Shown here in pieces: positions 57,400-64,000 of a DNA stretch of 64,000 nucleotides (position 1 is its first letter; each line of letters opens with the position of its first letter). The notes beneath the pieces are model-generated. The model made no database searches. It saw nothing but the letters and a program-made list of their open reading frames with translations, and had not been told where the DNA came from. Both the position numbers and the translations under genes were made by a program. Origin of the DNA: Magnaporthiopsis rhizophila (lineage: Eukaryota; Ascomycota; Sordariomycetes; Magnaporthales; Magnaporthaceae); contig PYSS01000055.1 of assembly GCA_003049465.1 (NCBI GenBank), positions 62,001 through 126,000 of the forward strand, read 5' to 3'.

Positions 57400-60030
57400 T
57401 ATGAGATCTGTTGTCCCATCAAATCCTCGGGTGGACTTGGGAGGGTATCGACGACGGCAAGGACTGCGAGTGCGTGTACCTGCCTCTGCCTTGCTCTGGG
57501 TGGGTGATGCGGAGTTGAAGAGGTCGGATACGGAGGGGTCGATGGGAGGAATTGAACGATCCGACTTGCGGCTTTGTGCTGGATGGACGATGATGCCACA
57601 GCGAAAGGACCCCGAAAAGAATGGACGTGCGTTACGTGCGTGGATGCGGCGGCAACTGCGATAGGCGGGACGAGTTTTCGGGGGGACACGCCACGAGAGC
57701 CTGGAAGGGAGTGCGTGCTGGGGCGAGTCCCGACTGAAAGGGCACTGACCTGAGAGACAGGGGAGATGGCGTCCACTGTTGGCCAATAAGCAAAGACCTG
57801 TCAGCAGCAGGCAGGGGCCGTCTGGCCTGGGTTCGGAGCCGTCGGGCGGGACTTTTCTTTATCTTATTACAATTTTGCTATTTTCTACTACGACGCTGTC
57901 TTTTTCCCACAACAGGAAATGGACCGACGACACATGGACGTTGAAAGAGTCGTGCATACTGGACACACGATACTTGACCATATACGCATTGTCCCGAGCA
58001 TCATAATCTTGGGAGCCGATCGATGAAGTGAAGAAAGAGATTGCACCTTTCCATGCAGCAGAGGCTGATGACAGGGTGGCAAACGAGGGGAGCCCGAGAC
58101 GTCTACTGCTACGTTGGCTTTGTCGAAAAAGGCGCCCCTTGCTGACCATGGATACAGCTGAAAAAGCACGAAATTAGACAGAGGCGTCACACAGGGCTGG
58201 CAATGGTACCTGAAAGTATCTTTCTGTAGCTGAGTAGCCTACCACCTACCCACAGAGCCGGGAGGCGTCTCCAGCCGGGATGGGGTCTGTCTTGTCTCCA
58301 TCATTCCAGAACTGGCGGCACAGACAGGTTGGACCGGGGCCCCACAGACCACCTGGTGCACATCTCCAGGCTCAAAATTTCCGGCTTTTTGCTTGATGAC
58401 ACTGGCAGTCAAGTTTCAGTTTCAGATTTGCGCAGGCGCAGGTTCTGCGTATGCTTTCCAACTCGAACGAGGTGGGTGGCAGGGTTACAACGGCATGTGA
58501 CAAGCCAGAAGGAAAAGAAAAGGAACACCTACCTACCTGTTTCCAAGCCTCCTCAGGGCGTCTGAGCACTAAAATGCCCCTAATTCTCGCATGGGAGATC
58601 TCGAACAGCCGACCCCACACAACCGCGCGAAAGACAAAGGTACATGACACCTGCCCGCCCAATTATGCAACCGAGCAATTTCACGTTTATTGGCTTCGCT
58701 CCTTCCCGTGTTGGGCCCAGATTGTCATCAAAAGGGACTATCTTGTGGGTGGCCTGTTGCATAACACGAATGAATCTCTCGGCTTCCTCGGGGAGCGCTC
58801 CGACCGGTTGGTTGGAAGGCTGTCGAGCCGCACGAAGCCCTGTTGCAAGCACCGTTGTGTGGATGGATGGCCGGCTGCTGCATGTCCAAGATACGACACG
58901 CAGACAGACACATTCCTCCCGCTTACGATTAGACACCTACCTAGATAGGGCATGATGAGCAGCCCGCCGATCGATTCCCCAGTCTTTGTGTTGCGTGATT
59001 TTGCCCATCTCAGCCAACCGCCAAGCAGCGAGTTTCATTGGTGGGCACAAGACAAAGACAGGAATGTGTTATTTTCATTACCATCTTAGACTCCAGGTAA
59101 ACCCAATTTGACGCCTCCTTAATGGACAGATTCTAACCATCAACAAACTCCTTTTGTTGGAGGGAATAGCGGGGCTAAAGAGACTTTGACAGCTTCGACA
59201 CTCGTCTGTGGACCCCAGGCAGGAAGAGCTGACAGCCCCTCCGCTAAAACCCCCTTTTCTGCCTCAAGTTGTCTCGGGCGAATCATTGTCAGCTGTGGCG
59301 GTGTGGCGGGTCCCGTCTGCTTTGACTGCTGGGCACTATTGGTCCATCCGATAAGAAAGGACGCGAAATGGAAGGTACACGGCTGTACTGCAGGAGTACC
59401 TTCCCCGGGGTGCTTAGGCCAGCAGTCGCCCCCGCCTATGAAGGGAGTTTCCGCTGCTGGCTTGATTGAATGATCAGGCCCACACCCTGATTGATCCTTT
59501 GTCGCCTCCGTTCCTGCGAGGCTCCCCTATTCGTCCCTTGGACCATTTCTTCTCCTCTCTCGGTGCTAATCGACCGTCTCAGCCGCTCACTCGCCACGGT
59601 CGCAGTCTCCCTGACTTGGGACGAATCTTACACTGTGACTTTGACAGGGGGGCGCCGTCTGCTGCTGTCGTTTTCCTTTCTCTCCCTCTCCCGGTCCCCA
59701 GCCGTTTGTCCCGCCTCGAAGCCGTCTCGCTGCTCCAAAGTGGTTCGTGCCCTGGCGCTATGTGGCACACGTCACCGACTGTGCGCCCATCTCTCGTTTG
59801 ACAACCTCTTTGCCGCCAACTGAGGCATCAACGATTTCCTTTCTGTTCCCTAGGCACTCTCGCTCTCTCTTACCTGTTCTTGACTTTCTCCTTTTGACGT
59901 GCCGGGGATCGCCCGGACGTTTATCGCTGTCTGCTCACCCCGACGACTCTCCTGCCGACCGAACCGCCAGGTCGACGCGAAAGCGCTACGATAAAACAGC
60001 CAACCACCGCGACAGCGGTTGCGCCATTCC
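57400..60030. other. Divergent promoter region between the two DUF5672 genes
   Basis: 2.6 kb between divergent starts. ACCTACCTACCTG at about 58529 and ACACCTACCTAGATAGGG at about 58932 belong to the dispersed TAGG motif. A pyrimidine-rich stretch (59500-59900) probably belongs to the leader of the + gene. No gene recognised; longer frames have no motif. Confidence 0.55.
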
Positions 60031-61471
60031 ATGATGGCGGCCCCTCAGACCCAGCCTGGACCCTTGGCCATTACCAAGGGAAAACTCATAATACTAGCCT
60101 CTCTGGTCTTCACGTAAGTGTCACGTCGAGCGAGAGAGAGAGGGATGGAAGCTACAAGCCCGTTGGCAGCGCGGGCCGAATCGTCGTCGCCCTTGTAACC
60201 GTCCGCCAACTCTGGCGCGAGTTGGGGATCCCCTCGACCCAAAAGGCCAGAACGGCTGACGTTTTTCTTCTTCGTGGCAACCTGCAGATGGTGGGTCGCG
60301 TTTCTCCTCCCACATTACACGCCCGCGATCCAGGCCGGCATACAGTCGAGGCTAGATGAGGCTCGGAAGAAGCTGCCGGCCATCAAGCTGGACTGGAAGC
60401 CTGCGGCAAACCCGCGCTCGCATTACAACGCCTCCAAGATCGCACTCATCGTCGAGCACCGCCCGATCCCGCACTTGGTTCCCCAGATCCTCCACATGAT
60501 CGGCGTCATCCCGCCCGACTGGCGCATGGTCTTTGTGGGCTCCGAGAAGAGCACCGTCAGCATCGGCCGCTCCGTCGCCATCAAACACCAGCAGGTCATC
60601 GGCAAGATGGATATCCTGGTCCTACCCGAGCCCTGGCAGATTGATTCCAAGGAGAACGTCCATCGACTCATGACCGACATTCGTTTTTACGACGAGTTCC
60701 TCCCAGGCGTCGAATGGATCCTCCGCTTCGAGTCGGACAGCATCCTGTGCTCCAACTCGGAAACCAGCCTCAACGAGTGGCTTGGCTGGAGTTGGGCTGG
60801 TGCACCAAGGTTTGTTTCTTTCTTTTATTGGGTTTCAACTCTTTTACATCGTAGGCAACCGATGCTGACAGGGCTGATGCCACTGCTGAAGAAGCGTTGA
60901 GGACCGATTTGCCGGTAATGGCGGCCTGTCCCTCCGCAAGGTGTCGGCTATCAGGCGCGTGCTGGGCTTCCAGGCACGCTTCAACAACTCGGAGCCCGAG
61001 GACGAGTGGTTCGGCAAGCGACTGTGGATACTTCCAGGCGAAAAGGTTGCCGCGGGCGTCGACGGAGCGCTCACATTCGAGGACGTCTACGTCGAGAACC
61101 CCATGGGCTTCCACATACGAGACGGAGGAAGGAACCTGAAGGACGAGATATGGAAGAACAAACAGCAGCGCAAAAAGCTTTTCAACTACTGTCCGGAGCT
61201 GTCCCTCATCATGGACATGAAGCTCGAGCGCCAGCGCTGCAAGGGCGACAACGGCGAGTCCAACCTGAGCCAATCGCAGCTGGACGCGGCCAAGCGCAAA
61301 GAGGAGGACGACAAGAGGAAGCACGAAGAGGGAGAGCGGAAGAAAAAACAAGATCAAGAGAACAAGAAGAAGCAGGAGGAGGAGCAGAGGAAAGCAGCAG
61401 AGACCAAGAAGGCGGAAGAGGACAAAAAGGCTGAGGAGAAGAAGAAGGCCGAGCAGCAAAAAGGCCAGTAA
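60031..61471 (+). CDS. DUF5672 glycosyltransferase-like protein with a charged coiled-coil tail, 394 aa (copy 2)
   Basis: Three exons, 60031..60113, 60288..60809 and 60892..61471. Exon 1 plus the start of exon 2 gives a type II anchor (LIILASLVFTWWVAFLLP). The DUF5672 core is intact: SKIALIVEHRPIPHLVPQIL, HMIGVIPPDWRMVFVGSEK, WILRFESDSILCSNS (Asp178), GWSWAGAP, FAGNGGLSLRKVSAIRRVLG and NPMGFHI..., and the FNYCPEL segment aligns with WDYCPEV of copy 1. The third exon can begin at 60892 or 60895 (tandem AAG acceptors), changing one residue. After the family domain comes a tail of about 70 residues almost entirely Lys, Glu, Gln and Ala, predicted coiled coil, which copy 1 lacks. The first intron is in the same place and phase as in copy 1; the second intron is unique to this copy. 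Enzyme activity is unproven. Confidence 0.87.
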
Positions 61472-63127
61472 AGCGGAGTGAAGAGGGGTTGGGTTTGGAG
61501 GGTTCTGCCTTTTTAATTTTGCCCCCCCTATTCCTTGGTTGGTTTCTTTCTTTTTTGTTCACATCATGCCCTTTCCCACTCGGCTTTGTGTGAATAGGAC
61601 GGTTGGTTTTTGTTTCTTGGCTGGGGAGGCGTCCAAACATAACCAGGCGCATGTGATAGAGGATACCAAGGATGTGTTTTTGAATGTATGATATTCATCT
61701 TTCTGGGCTTTCGGCATGTTATCTCATTCTTTTTGTAGCATGTCTGTGTTGAGATGTAATCAGGCTGCCTAGTGCTTTTGGGCCAAGTCTTGGGCAGGAG
61801 AGACAAAAAAAAAAAAAAACATTTAGCAAATGCGAGACGCCCGTCTTCTCGGCTTTTCCCCTCATCTTGGGAACAGCCAAGGCTCTTGCTCGTTCGTCTT
61901 GGAGTATCGGCGTACCTAGGTGGTACGTGCCGACCTTTTTGCGGTCGGAAGCAAAACTGGCACAGCATCGTCGTGTTGTGGGGCGTGTCTTGGCGAGCTC
62001 GGGAAGATGGCCATGTTTATATGCAGCAGCTGAATCATTCCGCTTCGGCTCATGCCAAGGGGAAAACCACGCACGTTCTGGTTGCTCTCGGGTAGGTAGG
62101 CTATCGGCTCCGTGCATGGCATCGGATGCGTCTCTCGGTCGGACCTGCAGGTTCCCGTGCGCGTGCGGTACGAATGGGCGTGCGTGCGAGCTGGCGCTCT
62201 AGGCAGGCTGGCCTCGGGCTGGGGGGGACTGCGAGGTCTAATTTCACCAGGCTGTGCCACATCAGCTTTGTGAGAGTTGATTTCTTTGCAGCAGAGACAC
62301 TGCAGACCGGACTCGACGTGGACTTGGATGCAGCGAGCCGTTCCTTGTTCGCCCTGGATGTCGGGTCATCTTTTGTTCGGACCGGCGGGGCCCTCGACTT
62401 GCATCAACCCCCTCAGCCGTCGGTCACAACCCACGGAAAGATGCTGCCTGCCGGTCGGCATATCTTCTCCCGCACCCTCGCCCGAGCCTGTTCTATCTAT
62501 AGGTTAGGTAGGTGGCTTGTTCCACAACCGAGGGGCATCAATGCCATTGCCTACCTATGTTTCTTGCTAACCCAGGGCACGCCACTCCCCCCAAAGCCAG
62601 AGGCAGGTTCGCCTCCTGCTCTCGGATCCCGTCCCTGCGCCCGCCCGGGGGAGGCGCCACCACCACTCGAATTCGAGATGGTGCCGTGTCGGCGCTGCGC
62701 CGGGGCCGCGCCCACAAAAAACCTTACATTCCACCTATCCTCTCCCCAGATTGATTCGGGACTGGACTCGATCGATCTGGCGCTCCCCCAAGGAAACCAG
62801 ATCGACCCTCTCCCATGGACCACAGTCTTTGTCAACCGGCTTGACATACACCAACCAACTGGAAGCGTACATGATCATGTTGGGCTGTCCCCATTTGACG
62901 GGTTTCCTTGGCACGCCAAGGCTCTCTCTTCCTCGCAGTTCGCAGTAGAGAACCGCTAGCCTTGTCACGTCCTGCTTGCTATCTTCAGCGCGGCGTGCGT
63001 TGTTCGCGGCCGTGGAACGTCCCAGCGGGCGCCCATCCATCCCCACCCCCTGTTTACTTCGTATTCTTGACCGTCATCCCTGGCATCGACGTGTCACGAC
63101 ATCGGCCTCTCGGGAACTTGGATGCTT

Positions 63128-63158
<31 letters not shown>

Positions 63159-64000
63159 CTTTCTTTCCTTCTTTCTTTCTTTCGTTGGACTGCAGGTTTC
63201 CTTTGCTGATCCCCAAGGCGGAGGGGCGGTTAGAAGCCCTACCTAGGGACAGCGACAAGTATGCTTCGTCTGGTTCGCCTGCTCGGCGAGGAACACTCTT
63301 CCGCGGGGCGTGTCGTCGACCCGCCTCTGGCCTCGCCCCTCATCGCAGGTCGGTAGGGAGAGGTTTCCCTGACTATGGCGCCCTGCTCCGATCGCCTAGG
63401 TAGTTAGGCAAACGTACTAGTGGGGCGCCCAAGGGGCTCGCCGAGAGTGCCGCTGCCAGAGACGCCACCCCTTTGGAGATCTTGATCCTTTTCCCTCCGG
63501 CCTCGCGTCGAGCGCCGCTAGGAAGGCATCGCTTGGTGGCTAGGTTGCCGACGGATCCGTCCCCTACCTCGTTTCCGTCATGCGGTCCCGGCACTCGGGC
63601 CGCCCGCGTCCTGTTCTTTTGATCCTTCCACACACTCTTTCTCTCTCGCTCGCGCGCCAAGGGAGCCTGGCCATGCTGGTCTATTCTCGTGGAACGCGGC
63701 CGCCAAGCCCTGGCTGGCGCCCTCGGACGCCCGCGACGTAATGGCGAGCGACGGCACCGCCGTGCATCCGAGAACTACCCACCAGCGGCGCTGCCACCAC
63801 ACCTCAGCGACTTATATCTCGTGCCTGGATCTCCGCCCGCCCTTCCGTCATGTCCCACTCTCCCACTCGCCCTACCTTTGTTGTCCTCTCTCTAGAGCCT
63901 CTGAACTGGCACTCCTTCGTTCAGCGGCCTTGACAGAGCGTCTCTTCTCGACTCTCTTTTCTTATCCTCTCTAGAATTTCATTACACACCTACTTCCTTT
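61472..64000. other. Right-edge region without a supported gene (2.5 kb)
   Basis: A 3' flank with an A-run at 61806-61820, then DNA with TAGGTAGG motifs at about 62092 and 62504, and a poly-T tract at 63131-63158 followed by TTTC repeats. The end (about 63590-64000) is pyrimidine-rich, like the leader of a gene starting beyond the window. A 277-codon ATG frame at 62126-62959 runs through a TAGG repeat and shows no motif, so it is not called. Confidence 0.5.
63131..63184. repeat. Poly-T tract followed by TTTC repeats
   Basis: About 28 T, then TTTC/CTTT units to about 63184. Non-coding. Confidence 0.85.

Noticed and set aside
62126..62959. 277-codon ATG frame near the right edge
   Set aside because: It crosses a TAGG repeat, has no recognisable domain and uneven composition; coding is possible but unsupported.

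Overview
The window is nuclear DNA of a filamentous ascomycete (Pezizomycotina, most likely Sordariomycetes). The evidence is GC-rich coding sequence, short GT..AG introns with CTAAC/CTGAC branch-point-like sites, long AT-homopolymer-rich intergenic DNA, and fungal versions of SIN1, SEC12, a PRCC-family protein, an NFKBIL1-like protein and DUF5672-type proteins. The many TAGGTAGG/ACCTACCT motifs between genes recall Magnaporthales-type genomes, but that placement is inference. I recognised no tRNA, rRNA, intact transposon or CRISPR array. Two single N positions (6228 and 19490) lie in homopolymers.

Layout, left to right. (1) The 3' part of a large USP-family deubiquitinase gene (+, 5' end outside the window). 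(2) About 3.75 kb of intergenic DNA, then a 719-aa uncharacterised protein (+). (3) A divergent pair: a PRCC-family protein (-) and an LMBR1-domain membrane protein (+). (4) About 4 kb of simple-repeat-rich DNA, then a 768-aa bZIP transcription factor (-) with two polyglutamine tracts. (5) About 15 kb with no convincing gene. (6) A convergent pair: an SMP-30/gluconolactonase-like enzyme (+) and a protein N-terminal methyltransferase (-). (7) A degenerate about 20-bp repeat field that contains an antisense piece of a DNAJC8/Spf31-like gene, lying just upstream of a 729-aa uncharacterised acidic protein (+). (8) An NFKBIL1-like protein (+). (9) SIN1, a TORC2 subunit (-). (10) An aldehyde dehydrogenase with a possible mitochondrial leader (+). 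(11) SEC12, the Sar1 exchange factor of the ER (+). (12) Two diverged DUF5672 glycosyltransferase-like membrane-anchored paralogs, head to head (- and +). (13) About 2.5 kb at the right edge without a supported gene.

Most genes are ordinary housekeeping or signalling genes that do not form a metabolic cluster. SEC12 and the two DUF5672 proteins share a secretory-pathway theme, and the bZIP gene stands alone beside a very large non-coding interval. Exon structures were built by joining reading frames at splice consensus sites. In every multi-exon model the phases close and the joined protein matches family motifs across the junctions.

The observations most worth following up are the captured DNAJC8-like fragment inside the repeat field, the gene-free interval next to the bZIP gene, the long ATG-less open frame upstream of the bZIP start, the three-copy repeat spanning the methyltransferase stop codon, the two possible starts of the aldehyde dehydrogenase, and the DUF5672 pair with a conserved first-intron position.
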